A stretch of DNA of 64,000 nt. It comes from Pedococcus dokdonensis (GTDB taxonomy: Bacteria > Actinomycetota > Actinomycetes > Actinomycetales > Dermatophilaceae). Location of the stretch: contig NZ_LT629711.1 in NCBI RefSeq assembly GCF_900104525.1, positions 3,348,001-3,412,000 on the forward strand, in the 5' to 3' direction. This document shows positions 1-8,930 of the stretch, one piece after another; positions within the stretch are counted from its first letter, which is position 1; every line of letters begins with the position of its first letter. The notes beneath the pieces were generated by a model, which saw only the letters and a program-made list of their open reading frames with translations, was not told the DNA's origin and made no database searches. A program made the translations under genes and the position numbers.

Positions 1-1
1 C

Positions 2-1318
2 GCTCGCCTGACAAGGCTGCCAGCGCACACCCAGTTCGTTGTCGCGGGAGGGCCTGAACAGGTACAGCAGGCGCTGCGCTCCGTGCTTCGCCGACGCCGG
101 TACCGGCTTCGCAAACCGGACCCAACCAACCCACGGGCGCTCAGCGCGCAGCGCGGCCAAGCCCGGGAGACCGGGAACCTGCTCTTCCACACAGCCCTGA
201 TCGTCGTCATCGCCGCCGTCGGCGCCCGTTACCTCTGGGGGTGGCGCGGTGACGTCATCGTCCCTGCCGGACAGACCTTCGCCAGCACCGCCTCCGGGTA
301 CGGCACCCTCAGCCCCGGACCGTTCGTCGACCCGGCCAAGCTGCCCCCCTTCACCGTCCGCGTCAACACGATGGACGTCACCTTCGAGGACCGTGCATCC
401 GGCGCCCAGTTCGGCGCCCCCCGCGACTTCATCGCCGACACCACCACCACGACCGCCCCCGGAGCGCCGCCCCAGCAGCAGCGGCTGAGCGTGAACAACC
501 CACTGTCCCTGTCAGGTACGTCGGTCTTCCTCCTGGGCAACGGCTACGCACCCGTCGTCACCGTCCGCGACAGCAAGGGAAACGTCCTGTACCGGGAAGC
601 GACGCCCTTCCTGCCCCAGGACAACAACTACCGCTCCGTCGGTGCCGTCAAGGTGCCCGCCGCCAGCCCGAAACAGTTCGGGTTCACGGGACTGTTCCTG
701 CCCACCGCGACCATCGACCCGACCGCGGGGCCGGTGTCGGTGTTTCCGGACACCAGAGCCCCAGCACTCGCCCTGACGATGTACGAGGGTGACATGTTCG
801 CCTCCGGCCGATCCCAGTCGGTGTACACGCTCAACACTGATGGCATGTCGCAGGTGCGCCGCCCCGACGGCCAACCGCTACGACTGTGGCTCACCCCGGG
901 AAACGACGTCACCCTGCCGGGCGGGCGCGGCACCATCACCCTCGAGCGGGTGGACCGTTTCGCGGGGCTCTCCGTGCGGTACGACCCCGGCAAGGGGTAC
1001 GCGCTGGCTGGAGCACTCGCCGCCCTCGGCGGGCTCGTCCTTTCCCTGACCATTCGTCGGCGTCGCGTGTTCGCACGCCTCGATCCGTGCGAGACATACC
1101 CCCCGACCGGCCCGCGCACCAAGGTCGTGCTCGCAGGCATCAGCAAGAACGACGACCCGGCCCTGCCCGAAGAGCTGAACCGGATCGTCGCCGCGCTGGA
1201 AAAGCTTCTCGGGCCCGCCATCGCGAATGCGCCCCGCGACACGGCCAGCCCTAACGCGGACAGCCCCGACACCAACCGCGGCCACCGCTCCCACAACCCC
1301 GACGGAGACCCACGATGA
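2..1318 (+). CDS. resB: Cytochrome c biogenesis protein ResB, 5' end outside window
   Basis: ResB works with CcsA/CcsB at the membrane to deliver and attach heme to apocytochromes c. The reading frame is open from the first bases of the window, so the N-terminal membrane part lies to the left. Visible are a membrane segment (LLFHTALIVVIAAVGARYLW), a long extracytoplasmic domain and a last membrane helix before a cytoplasmic tail rich in Asp and Pro. The stop overlaps the ccsB start by four bases (ATGA), so the two are co-translated. Family assignment rests on this architecture and on the ccsB partner. Its place in a copper island suggests heme supply for a cytochrome or protection of heme assembly under copper stress, which is inference. 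Confidence 0.85.
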   Translation, partial: ARLTRLPAHTQFVVAGGPEQVQQALRSVLRRRRYRLRKPDPTNPRALSAQRGQARETGNLLFHTALIVVIAAVGARYLWGWRGDVIVPAGQTFASTASGYGTLSPGPFVDPAKLPPFTVRVNTMDVTFEDRASGAQFGAPRDFIADTTTTTAPGAPPQQQRLSVNNPLSLSGTSVFLLGNGYAPVVTVRDSKGNVLYREATPFLPQDNNYRSVGAVKVPAASPKQFGFTGLFLPTATIDPTAGPVSVFPDTRAPALALTMYEGDMFASGRSQSVYTLNTDGMSQVRRPDGQPLRLWLTPGNDVTLPGGRGTITLERVDRFAGLSVRYDPGKGYALAGALAALGGLVLSLTIRRRRVFARLDPCETYPPTGPRTKVVLAGISKNDDPALPEELNRIVAALEKLLGPAIANAPRDTASPNADSPDTNRGHRSHNPDGDPR

Positions 1319-2313
1319 CCGTTCACCCGATGCTGTCCCAGTACGCCAACATTGCCGCGTACTCCGCCATCGTGGTGCTCGCGGCGGCCATGATCGCCTT
1401 CGTCGTCGACCTGGCCCGGAGCACGTCACGACAAACGTCGGCAACGACCCGCGACGGCGCACCGGCGCCCGTGCCGGCCGCGGCCACCGCAAGCCACACC
1501 ATTCACGCCATTGGTCCAACGGCCGTGGCCCTAAGCCCGGCGGCGGCGCCTAGTACTCCGGCGGCACCGCGTCAGGCCGCCGGAATCGGGACATCGCTGA
1601 CCTGGCTGGGAGCTGTGTTGCTCGTTGCTGCTGCGGTCATGCGCGGAGCCGCAGTGTCGCGGGTGCCGTGGGGAAACATGTTTGAGTTCTCCCTCACCGG
1701 GTCCGCCGCCGTGACCGTTACCTACCTGGTCCTGAGCCTTCGTCGGGACGTGCGCTGGCTCGGGACCTTCGTGGTGGGGCCGGTCGTCCTGACCCTCGGG
1801 CTGGCGGTCACGGTGTTCTACACCGAGGCCAGCCCGCTGCTGCCGTCGCTGCGGTCGTTCTGGCTGGTCATCCACGTCAGCATCGCCATTCTGGCGGTCG
1901 CGCTGTTCACGCTCGCCGCCGCGGTCACCGTCCTGCAGATGATCCAGGACCGGCGCGAGAAGGCGGCCTCACAGGGTCGCTCGTTCATGCGCGCACTGCC
2001 CAACGCCGCCGCCCTGGACCGGCTGGGACACGGGCTGCACGTGGCGGCTTTCCCGCTGTGGACATTCACCCTGATCGCCGGCGCCATCTGGGCGCAGAAG
2101 GCGTGGGGGGCCTACTGGCAGTGGGATCCCAAAGAGGTGTGGACGTTCGTGATCTGGGTCGTCTACGCGGCATACCTGCACGCGCGTGCCACGTCTGGCT
2201 GGTCAACGCGCTCGTCCAACATCATCGCCCTAGCCGGATACGGGTGCATCATCATCAACTACACCGTCGTCAACATGTACTTCGTCGGCATGCACTCCTA
2301 CTCCGGAATGTAA
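1315..2313 (+). CDS. ccsB: Cytochrome c biogenesis protein CcsB (heme handling)
   Basis: This polytopic membrane protein of 332 residues carries the tryptophan-rich heme-handling motif WGAYWQWDPKEVW near residue 265, diagnostic of the CcsA/CcsB family. Several hydrophobic helices precede it, and the conserved WGNMFEFS segment near residue 118 is typical of the family. It exports or presents heme for cytochrome c maturation together with ResB, whose stop codon it overlaps. It is followed by 110 bases of spacer and then by the convergent oxidase gene. Length is close to normal for actinobacterial CcsB. Confidence 0.93.
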   Translation: MTVHPMLSQYANIAAYSAIVVLAAAMIAFVVDLARSTSRQTSATTRDGAPAPVPAAATASHTIHAIGPTAVALSPAAAPSTPAAPRQAAGIGTSLTWLGAVLLVAAAVMRGAAVSRVPWGNMFEFSLTGSAAVTVTYLVLSLRRDVRWLGTFVVGPVVLTLGLAVTVFYTEASPLLPSLRSFWLVIHVSIAILAVALFTLAAAVTVLQMIQDRREKAASQGRSFMRALPNAAALDRLGHGLHVAAFPLWTFTLIAGAIWAQKAWGAYWQWDPKEVWTFVIWVVYAAYLHARATSGWSTRSSNIIALAGYGCIIINYTVVNMYFVGMHSYSGM

Positions 2314-2423
2314 TCCCGCCGCGACGACTTCGGTCGGTCGCGCGGCCCAGCCGATAGGCGGCGCGGTGTACCTGCGCGGCGTGGCCCTGATGAGCCGCAC
2401 ACGGTCACACTCGCCCCTGCGGG

Positions 2424-3962
2424 CTAGACCGTTTCGAAAGCGGCCATCATCGACATGTCCTCGTGCTCGAGGTTGTGGCAGTGGATCAGGTACTTGCCCT
2501 TGTGCGCAGTGAACCGGACCAGCACCTCAACCACCTCGGCTGGCCGAATGTCGACGGTGTCCTTCCAGCCGGCGTCGTACGGGCCGGGCTCCTTCCCGCC
2601 GCGGCGGAGCACCTGGAACGGAGCGAGGTGCACGTGCACCGGATGGTGGACGTCGGTGACGAACGTCCAGATTTCGTAGCTGTCAAGCTTCGGCCGAGCC
2701 TCCATCTCGTTCGGGTCGAACGGCCTGCCATTGATCAGCCACCCCTGGTGATCACCGGCCTTGCCGCGCTGGAAGGTCCACCTCCGTCTGACTGTGCCCT
2801 TCCGCGCCCTAGGCTCCTCGTAGGAAGAGAGTCGCCTGGGGATGGCGCTGTCGTCGGGGGCACTGCGGGCGACCTTGAACCGCATCACGCTGCCGGTCGA
2901 CCCCTGCCCCAGTCGGTTCAGCAGGGTCACCTCGGTGCCGACTGAGTAGGACGTGAAGTCGACGATCAGGTCGAACCGCTCTCCCGGGGCGAGGATCACC
3001 GTGTCGTGCCCGATCGGCTTGCCCAGTAGGCCGCCGTCGCTGCCGATCTGAACCAGCTTCGCCGGGCCGGGATCGAGCTGAAGCTCGTACCGACGGGCAT
3101 TGGAGGCGTTGAGCACCCGGAAGCGGTATCTGGCGGCATCCACCTCCAGCACCGGCCAGGGCGCGCCGTTGACCAGGATGACGTCGCCGAGGACGCCTTC
3201 CATGTAGTCCTTCTCGACGCCCGGCGTCCGCTGCAGTGTGGGGTCGAGCGCCGGGTAGCGGAACGAGCCATCTGCGGCGAAGGCCCGGTCGGTGATCATC
3301 AGCGGCATTTCGCGCTCGCCGTGCGGCATTGACAGCGCATCCTCCTCGGCGTCGCGGATGAGGAACAACCCGAAGAGGCCGCGATACACCTGGGGCGCGG
3401 TGAAGTCCATACGATGGTCGTGGTACCACAGCGTTGCCGCGCGCTGGGAATTCGGATAGCTGTGGCTCCGGCGCACCTGGCTGATGTCGCCGTTGTCATG
3501 ACGGCCCTGCCCATGCTGTTGGGAATAGCCTTGCGGCATCACCAGATCGAGCGGCCAGCCGTCACTCGCCGCCGGGGTGTGGCCACCGTGCAGGTGCACC
3601 GACGTGGGCACCGCAAGCCGGTTGACCTGCTCCACGACACAAGCTTGGCCGCTGCGGACATCGAAGGTCGGTCCCGGGAAGAGGCCGTCGTACCCCAGGA
3701 TCTTGGTCCGCAGCCCGGGGAGGATCTCGACCTCGGCTTCGGCCTGGGTGATCTGGTAGTGGTCGACGCCGCCGACCGTGGCTACGGACTTCTTCACCGG
3801 CGGCCTTGGCAGGGGTACGGCGTACGGCTGGGGCAGTGGCGCCTCACTGTGCAACAGCTCGCCGGTCTGGCCGGGCAGCAGGTTGATGCCACAGCCGGGC
3901 ACCGCGAGACTGACGCCAGCGCCGAGAGCACCGCCAAGAAAAATGCGCCGGGTCGTAGTCAT
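2424..3962 (-). CDS. Multicopper oxidase, Tat/lipoprotein type
   Basis: A three-cupredoxin-type multicopper oxidase of 512 residues, probably a cuprous oxidase (Cu(I) to Cu(II)) outside the membrane. Copper ligands are visible as HLHGG, YHDHR, HPVHVHL and the C-terminal HCHNLEHEDMSMM cluster. The chosen ATG gives a twin-arginine leader (TTTRRIFLGG) followed by a lipobox-like AVPGCG, so it is probably a folded, exported lipoprotein. This ATG overlaps the upstream gene's stop (ATGA); the frame extends further upstream but that part overlaps the neighbour and lacks protein-like character. The last gene of a leftward set with two small membrane proteins. Confidence 0.93.
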   Translation of the reverse strand: MTTTRRIFLGGALGAGVSLAVPGCGINLLPGQTGELLHSEAPLPQPYAVPLPRPPVKKSVATVGGVDHYQITQAEAEVEILPGLRTKILGYDGLFPGPTFDVRSGQACVVEQVNRLAVPTSVHLHGGHTPAASDGWPLDLVMPQGYSQQHGQGRHDNGDISQVRRSHSYPNSQRAATLWYHDHRMDFTAPQVYRGLFGLFLIRDAEEDALSMPHGEREMPLMITDRAFAADGSFRYPALDPTLQRTPGVEKDYMEGVLGDVILVNGAPWPVLEVDAARYRFRVLNASNARRYELQLDPGPAKLVQIGSDGGLLGKPIGHDTVILAPGERFDLIVDFTSYSVGTEVTLLNRLGQGSTGSVMRFKVARSAPDDSAIPRRLSSYEEPRARKGTVRRRWTFQRGKAGDHQGWLINGRPFDPNEMEARPKLDSYEIWTFVTDVHHPVHVHLAPFQVLRRGGKEPGPYDAGWKDTVDIRPAEVVEVLVRFTAHKGKYLIHCHNLEHEDMSMMAAFETV

Positions 3963-4372
3963 CCGACCGGCTCCGCCTGCTTCGCCGGACGGGGCTCGCG
4001 AGCTGCGGTGGTGAACGACCAGACGGTGAACACAAACACGCTGGTCACGATCGTGACTCCAAGCGGCAGGTGCATCTTCATGAGGCGGGCCTGGCCGAGG
4101 AACATCTGCAGGAACTCCGCGACGAACAGGACGACAGTGGCGCCCGCGGGGTAGATCTGGCCGCCGCCGAATCCCCAGTACAGGAGTGCGATCGCAAGCT
4201 GGATCACGCTGATCAGCCACAGCGAGGACCCGATCGGGCTGTGCACGTTGTTCATGGCATCCACGTCACCGGACAGGTACAAGCCCGCCATCAGGGGCTG
4301 GGTCACAACGGCGATCGCATGCACAACCAGGATCGCCTGCAGCAGTCTGAGCGTCACCCGCGGTCGCTTCAT
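3959..4372 (-). CDS. Four-helix membrane protein next to multicopper oxidase (paralog A)
   Basis: I do not recognise the family. The 137-residue protein has four hydrophobic helices. It is clearly paralogous to the gene just upstream: both have HA[IL]AV in helix 1, a VH pair after the first loop (NVHSPIG), and a [MI]HxPLGV motif starting helix 4 (KMHLPLGV here). Three conserved membrane histidines suggest metal or heme binding, which is inference. Start chosen at MKRPRV because its ATG overlaps the preceding stop (ATGA). Co-transcribed with the multicopper oxidase. Confidence 0.8.
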   Translation of the reverse strand: MKRPRVTLRLLQAILVVHAIAVVTQPLMAGLYLSGDVDAMNNVHSPIGSSLWLISVIQLAIALLYWGFGGGQIYPAGATVVLFVAEFLQMFLGQARLMKMHLPLGVTIVTSVFVFTVWSFTTAAREPRPAKQAEPVG

Positions 4373-4809
4373 GCCGCGGCCCCAGTAGATGCACCGGGCG
4401 TGGTAGGGGTACCCGCGTCGGATTCGGTCGGTACGAGGCGGCTGGCCGAGTTGAGTGCCCAAGCAGCGAAAGCTAGCGAGACCACCACAATCGCTACCCC
4501 GAGGGGCACGTGAATGGCGAGCGATCGGGTGTAACCCAATCCCACCTCGAGCCCGTTGGCGGCCAGCAGCAGTGCGGCCACCCCTGTCGGCCAGAGTCCA
4601 CCACGCCCGGGCCGCCAGAAGAGCACCGCCGCGATCAGTTGGGCCACGGCAAGGAAAACCGCGGACAGGCCGACCGACCCGTGCACCACCATGGCCTTAC
4701 CCGAGCCGTCGAGGTAGGAGCCGGCCACCACCACCTGCACCAGGACGGCCAGCGCGTGCATGGTGACGGCAACACACAGGAGCACGAGAGTTCGGCGTGG
4801 CCCCGGCAT
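4369..4809 (-). CDS. Four-helix membrane protein next to multicopper oxidase (paralog B)
   Basis: First gene of the leftward oxidase operon. The 146-residue protein has four predicted helices and the same conserved histidines as its neighbour (MHALAVL, VVHGSVG, IHVPLGV), followed by a Thr/Pro/Ala-rich tail. Tandem duplication is evident from the matching order of motifs. No function is known to me; redox partnering or membrane copper/heme binding for the oxidase is a guess. The 125 bases upstream hold no obvious -35/-10 pair. Confidence 0.78.
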   Translation of the reverse strand: MPGPRRTLVLLCVAVTMHALAVLVQVVVAGSYLDGSGKAMVVHGSVGLSAVFLAVAQLIAAVLFWRPGRGGLWPTGVAALLLAANGLEVGLGYTRSLAIHVPLGVAIVVVSLAFAAWALNSASRLVPTESDAGTPTTPGASTGAAA

Positions 4810-4934
4810 GGCACCGGAGCATAGCCGGGCGAGTGGGACGGGCTAGGTGTCCGCTTTTCCGTCCTCGCCGAACCCCACCTGCCCTCAGACTCGGAGCAGC
4901 CGGACCAGCCGCCGCAACGGGGGCGCGGCGGTCA

Positions 4935-6488
4935 TCACCGACGTCGGCGACGTCGGGCGGTGCGGTTGCGAGCCATCACGAGCCCCGGCACGGCGAACCC
5001 GGCCGCCCCGATGAGCGTTTCTGGCCAGGCGCCCAGTCGAGCGGCGGGCGTCAGGGCGGTGCTGACCGGAAGGGTGGCCGACAGAACCTCGGCGGTGAAG
5101 TGTCCGCCGCTCGAGGTGACTGACCCGTCCGGTCGGATGAGGGCGCTGACCCCAACGGTCGAGATGTGCACGACTGACCGGCCCAGCTCGACCGCTCGCA
5201 AGCGCGACATGGCCAGCTGCTGGAGGCTCTCGTCGGTCCGGCCGAAGGTTGCGTTGTTCGTCGGCACGAGCAACACTCCCGCTCCCTGCCGGACCGCATC
5301 ACGCAGCTGGTCGTCGAAGGCGACCTCGAAGCAGATGGCGACGCCGAAACGGACCGGTCCCGCGTTGATGACGGGCGCGCCCTTCCCGGCGGCGAAGTCG
5401 GTCCGGACCAGGTCCACCTGGGTCGTCACGGTGCGGAAGAAGGACCGGTACGGCACGTACTCGGCGAAGGGGACTGGACGCCGCTTCACATATGAGTCAG
5501 TCACTTCGCCCAGCGGTGACCACACCAACGTCGCGTTGGACACTCTCGGGGCCGGTTCGGCGAGCACGGCTCCCACGACTACGGGGACGCCGACGGCCTC
5601 GGCTGCCGCGGTGATGTCCCGGGCTGCCAGCCTGTCCCTGGTTGGGTCGATGTCGCTGGAGTTCTCCGGCCACAGCACCACGTCGGGGGCAGGCACTCGA
5701 CCCGCTCGCACGTCCGCGGCCAGTGCGAGCGTCCCGGCGTGGTGGTTGGCCAGGACCTGACGGCGCTCGGCGTTGAAGTCCAGTCCTGGACGCGCGACAT
5801 TGCCCTGGACCGCCGCCACGGAAACGCTTCGGCTAGGTTCCCCATCGCCTCCGGCGCCTAGCGGAAGCAGGGCGCCGCCGGCCATCAGCAAGGCGGAACC
5901 GACCACGGCAGCCAGTGGCGTTGCCGGGTTCTTGGTGACGTGAGCCCGCCCCCGCCGGTCTCGCATCTCAAAGGCTGCCACTGCCAGCAACGCCCCCGTT
6001 GATGCGACCACGAACGAGACGACTGGTGCACCACCTGCCCATGCCCACCCCAAGGCCGGGCTGTCCGCCTGCGAGAATGCGACCCGGCCCCATGGGAAAC
6101 CACCGAATGGCGTCCGGGCCCGTGCCGCCTCCTGGGCCACCCACAAAGGCGCCATGAGCATCAACTGACCAGTCCGCTGTGGACCGACGCGGCCGAGCAG
6201 GGCAACCGCGACACCGAACCCCGCGATGTATGCCGCCTGCAGGGCCGCCAGCGCAAGCCAAGGTCCCGGTCCAACGTAAATCCCCGACCAGCCCAGGTGC
6301 GGGACGAAGAAGCCGAGACCGAACAGGCCACCGACCAGGGCGCCGACGGCCGGCCGGACGCCGCGCAACAGCACGAAGAGACCGGCTAGCGCCAACGGCG
6401 CCGCCGGCCACCAGCCGACGCCCGGGAACGCGAGGTCAAGTCCGACGCCAGCAGCCGCAGCCGCGACGGCTCGCACAAGCAGCCTCAC
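4935..6488 (-). CDS. lnt: Apolipoprotein N-acyltransferase
   Basis: Transfers an acyl chain to the N-terminal cysteine of diacylated lipoproteins in the membrane. An N-terminal multi-helix region is followed by a nitrilase-fold domain with the expected catalytic residues: Glu in WPENSSD, Lys in VKRRPVPFAEYVP and Cys in AICFEVAFDD. Length of 517 residues is normal. I chose the GTG at 6488 because it overlaps the preceding stop (GTGA); an upstream GTG at 6512 is possible. It ends the copper operon that starts with the DUF3105 gene. Lnt is not a typical copper gene; exported lipoproteins encoded nearby (multicopper oxidases, DUF305) are plausible substrates. Confidence 0.93.
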   Translation of the reverse strand: MRLLVRAVAAAAAGVGLDLAFPGVGWWPAAPLALAGLFVLLRGVRPAVGALVGGLFGLGFFVPHLGWSGIYVGPGPWLALAALQAAYIAGFGVAVALLGRVGPQRTGQLMLMAPLWVAQEAARARTPFGGFPWGRVAFSQADSPALGWAWAGGAPVVSFVVASTGALLAVAAFEMRDRRGRAHVTKNPATPLAAVVGSALLMAGGALLPLGAGGDGEPSRSVSVAAVQGNVARPGLDFNAERRQVLANHHAGTLALAADVRAGRVPAPDVVLWPENSSDIDPTRDRLAARDITAAAEAVGVPVVVGAVLAEPAPRVSNATLVWSPLGEVTDSYVKRRPVPFAEYVPYRSFFRTVTTQVDLVRTDFAAGKGAPVINAGPVRFGVAICFEVAFDDQLRDAVRQGAGVLLVPTNNATFGRTDESLQQLAMSRLRAVELGRSVVHISTVGVSALIRPDGSVTSSGGHFTAEVLSATLPVSTALTPAARLGAWPETLIGAAGFAVPGLVMARNRTARRRRRR

Positions 6489-6817
6489 GCGTCGCGGCCT
6501 GCCAGCCCGCACCCTGGCCCGCAGGGCTCTTCATCGTCGCGCTCGATACCTTGCACCGCCTCAACCTCGTGAGGCAGCAACCCGGTTTGATCGGGCTGCC
6601 TCAACTCCGGGTCGGGCGCCTCGAGGTCCGCGCGTGTGGAGGACTCGCTCTGGTCCGCGGGGGCAGGGGTCGACTGACTACGGGCCGCTTCCCATTGGGA
6701 CAGCGCAAGACGTTCGCGGCGGTCACCTTCGAGCATCGCCCGGATCACCAGGTAGAAGAGGAACCCGACGCCGGTGGAGGGGATCAGGGCGGCGACGTAC
6801 TTGAGGAAGTCAGGCAT
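6485..6817 (-). CDS. Small single-pass membrane protein
   Basis: A 110-residue protein starting MPDFLKYVAALIPSTG, with one hydrophobic segment (VGFLFYLVIRAML) and then a charged, Pro/Glu-rich cytoplasmic tail ending in a small Cys/Gly cluster (EPCGPGCG). Its start overlaps the end of copD-ctaG by eight bases and its stop overlaps lnt, so it is an internal gene of the copper operon. No function can be assigned. Confidence 0.7.
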   Translation of the reverse strand: MPDFLKYVAALIPSTGVGFLFYLVIRAMLEGDRRERLALSQWEAARSQSTPAPADQSESSTRADLEAPDPELRQPDQTGLLPHEVEAVQGIERDDEEPCGPGCGLAGRDA

Positions 6818-8930
6818 CGCTCTGCGGCTCTTCCCTCTTGACGGTTTCGGCGCCCTGACTGGCCTGTTCTCTTTTGGCAGTCCGTGTGGTGAGGGGCCCC
6901 GCATGCCTGGCGTGGAGCTGGCGCAGGTGCTCGTTGTAGGCGGCCAGCGCGGCGTCGCCGTCGCGGGTTGCCTGCCTGTCGTACCTGCGTGCCTCGCGCT
7001 TGTCGGAGCGAATCCAGCCCACGGCCATGGCGACTGCCATCATCGCGACGGGGTAGTCGCCGATTGCCCATCCGAGCGCGCCGCCGAGGTACTGTTCCTT
7101 GGCCAAGGAGTTCCCCCAGGGTCGTCCCAAGGTGCCGAACCAGTCCTGCGACAAGATGGTGCTGCTACTCATCAAGGCGACTGCGAACAGGGCGTGGAAC
7201 CCGAACGTGGCCATGAGCAGGAGTAGCCGAAACACGTATGGTGGCCGGGCTGGGCCGGGGTCGATACCGACGAGGGCTGAGGCGAGCAGGTACCCGGACA
7301 GCAGGAAGTGCAGTGTCATCAGCACGTGTCCGGTGTGGGTCCGCAACGCAAGGTCGAGCAGTGGGCTGTAGTAGAAGGCGACCATCGACGCGACGAAGTT
7401 GCCGGCGGTAACCAGGGGGTGGCCCAGCACCGCCAACGGGCGGGAGTGGACGATAGCCAGCAACCATTCGCGCGGTCCGCGGCTGCCGTCCGCTCGCGAT
7501 GACAGGGTACGCAGCGCCAGCGTCACCGGGGCACCGAACACCAGCAGGACGGGAACCGTCATCGCGATCGTCATGTGCTGGACCATGTGCACGCTGAACA
7601 GGACCCGCCCATACACCCCGGGGCTGGCGCTGGTCGCAACGATCATGACGATGCATCCGGCGGCCCATGCCACGGTCCGCCCTGGGGGCCACACGTCGCC
7701 GCGAGCCTTCAGCCTCCGTACCGCCAGCAGGTACCAGCCGAGGCCGGCGACGGACACCGGGACCCAGATGCTGTCGAGCCGCCACTGGGTCAGCCAGTGA
7801 AGGTCCGTACCCAGCGCAGGGGGCATGGGGTAGCCAAGGAGGGACTCGGCGGTGCTCTCCTGACCGGACGAGCCGACGGGCGGCGGCGACGTCGCAGACA
7901 GTGCCGCAGCGAGTCCGATGGCCACCGACATCACGGTTGCCTCGCCCAGCACCAGCCGAGTGAACCTCCGGGTAGCGTCAACGCCCGACAACTGGGGCAG
8001 AAGCCAGCGACGGTGTGCCCAGCCCGCGGCACCCAGCCCGGTGAACAGCAGCGCCTTCGCGGCCAGCAAGGCCCCGTAGGGGCTGCGCAGAACCTCGAGG
8101 CTGTCCAGCCGTGCCAGGGCAGCTGCGACACCAGACACCGCCACCAACAGGTAGGCCCATCCCGCCAGGGTTGAGAAACGCTTCACACTGGTTGGCAGTG
8201 CGGACCCCAGCTGCTTGCGCAGGAGCAGCAGCGCGGTGAGCCCACCGACCCAGATGGTCACTCCCACCAGATGGGCTGCTTGGGCGTCGACGGCGAGGCT
8301 GTGGTTGGCGGCTCCGGCAGCGTGCCCGGTCAACGCGAGTGGAAGCAGGGCCCCGATGGCGACGACCAGTGCCCAGCCGGCTGTCGCGATTCGTTGGGCG
8401 CTGGCGGCCAGGCCTGCCGCAACGATGACGAGGGCGGCGCTGACGGCCAAGGACCGGCCCAGGTCGAAGTCGGTCACGAAGGAGTGAATGCCCCGCCAGG
8501 TGCTGTTTGTCGCCAGCGGGACAGCGGCGAGGTCGGAGTACGTCAACGCGAGCATCAGCACGCTGGCGACCGCCCAAACCGACCCGAACATTCCTGCGAA
8601 CCGCAGTGCCAGGGCGCGCGTCCCTTCGATGCGGTCCTTGCCTGCGCGCTTCGCTGGTGGCAGGACAGCCGCGGCCATCACGAGCATGCCGACGGTGATG
8701 GCGGCACTCGAGTCGCGCAAGCCACGGACGACGGGGAGCCCGAAGCGCGTCGCCACACCCGGGTCCGGCAGGCCAGGAAAACTTTGGGGGATGGCTCCGG
8801 CCACGACCAACGCGGCCACGCTGACGAAGCCGGGGAGTAGGACGAGGACGGGCCCGATGCGTGGCGCCCGCCGGGCCTGATCGGCGGGTGTGGTGGAGGG
8901 CGGGCTTGGGGTAGGAATCGAGGGTGCCAT
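6810..8930 (-). CDS. CopD-CtaG fusion, copper import/cytochrome oxidase assembly membrane protein
   Basis: A 706-residue polytopic protein joining an N-terminal CopD-type domain (roughly residues 1-340, with TGHAAGAANHSLAVDAQAAHLVG) to a C-terminal CtaG/caa3-assembly domain (roughly 370-650, with VHMVQHMTIAM, LHFLLSGYLLAS and FHALFAVALM). Such fusions are common in actinobacteria. Conserved membrane His and Met residues fit copper passage across the membrane and delivery to cuproenzymes. The start ATG overlaps the copC stop (ATGA). The C-terminal tail is long, charged and probably cytoplasmic. Confidence 0.92.
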   Translation of the reverse strand: MAPSIPTPSPPSTTPADQARRAPRIGPVLVLLPGFVSVAALVVAGAIPQSFPGLPDPGVATRFGLPVVRGLRDSSAAITVGMLVMAAAVLPPAKRAGKDRIEGTRALALRFAGMFGSVWAVASVLMLALTYSDLAAVPLATNSTWRGIHSFVTDFDLGRSLAVSAALVIVAAGLAASAQRIATAGWALVVAIGALLPLALTGHAAGAANHSLAVDAQAAHLVGVTIWVGGLTALLLLRKQLGSALPTSVKRFSTLAGWAYLLVAVSGVAAALARLDSLEVLRSPYGALLAAKALLFTGLGAAGWAHRRWLLPQLSGVDATRRFTRLVLGEATVMSVAIGLAAALSATSPPPVGSSGQESTAESLLGYPMPPALGTDLHWLTQWRLDSIWVPVSVAGLGWYLLAVRRLKARGDVWPPGRTVAWAAGCIVMIVATSASPGVYGRVLFSVHMVQHMTIAMTVPVLLVFGAPVTLALRTLSSRADGSRGPREWLLAIVHSRPLAVLGHPLVTAGNFVASMVAFYYSPLLDLALRTHTGHVLMTLHFLLSGYLLASALVGIDPGPARPPYVFRLLLLMATFGFHALFAVALMSSSTILSQDWFGTLGRPWGNSLAKEQYLGGALGWAIGDYPVAMMAVAMAVGWIRSDKREARRYDRQATRDGDAALAAYNEHLRQLHARHAGPLTTRTAKREQASQGAETVKREEPQSDA

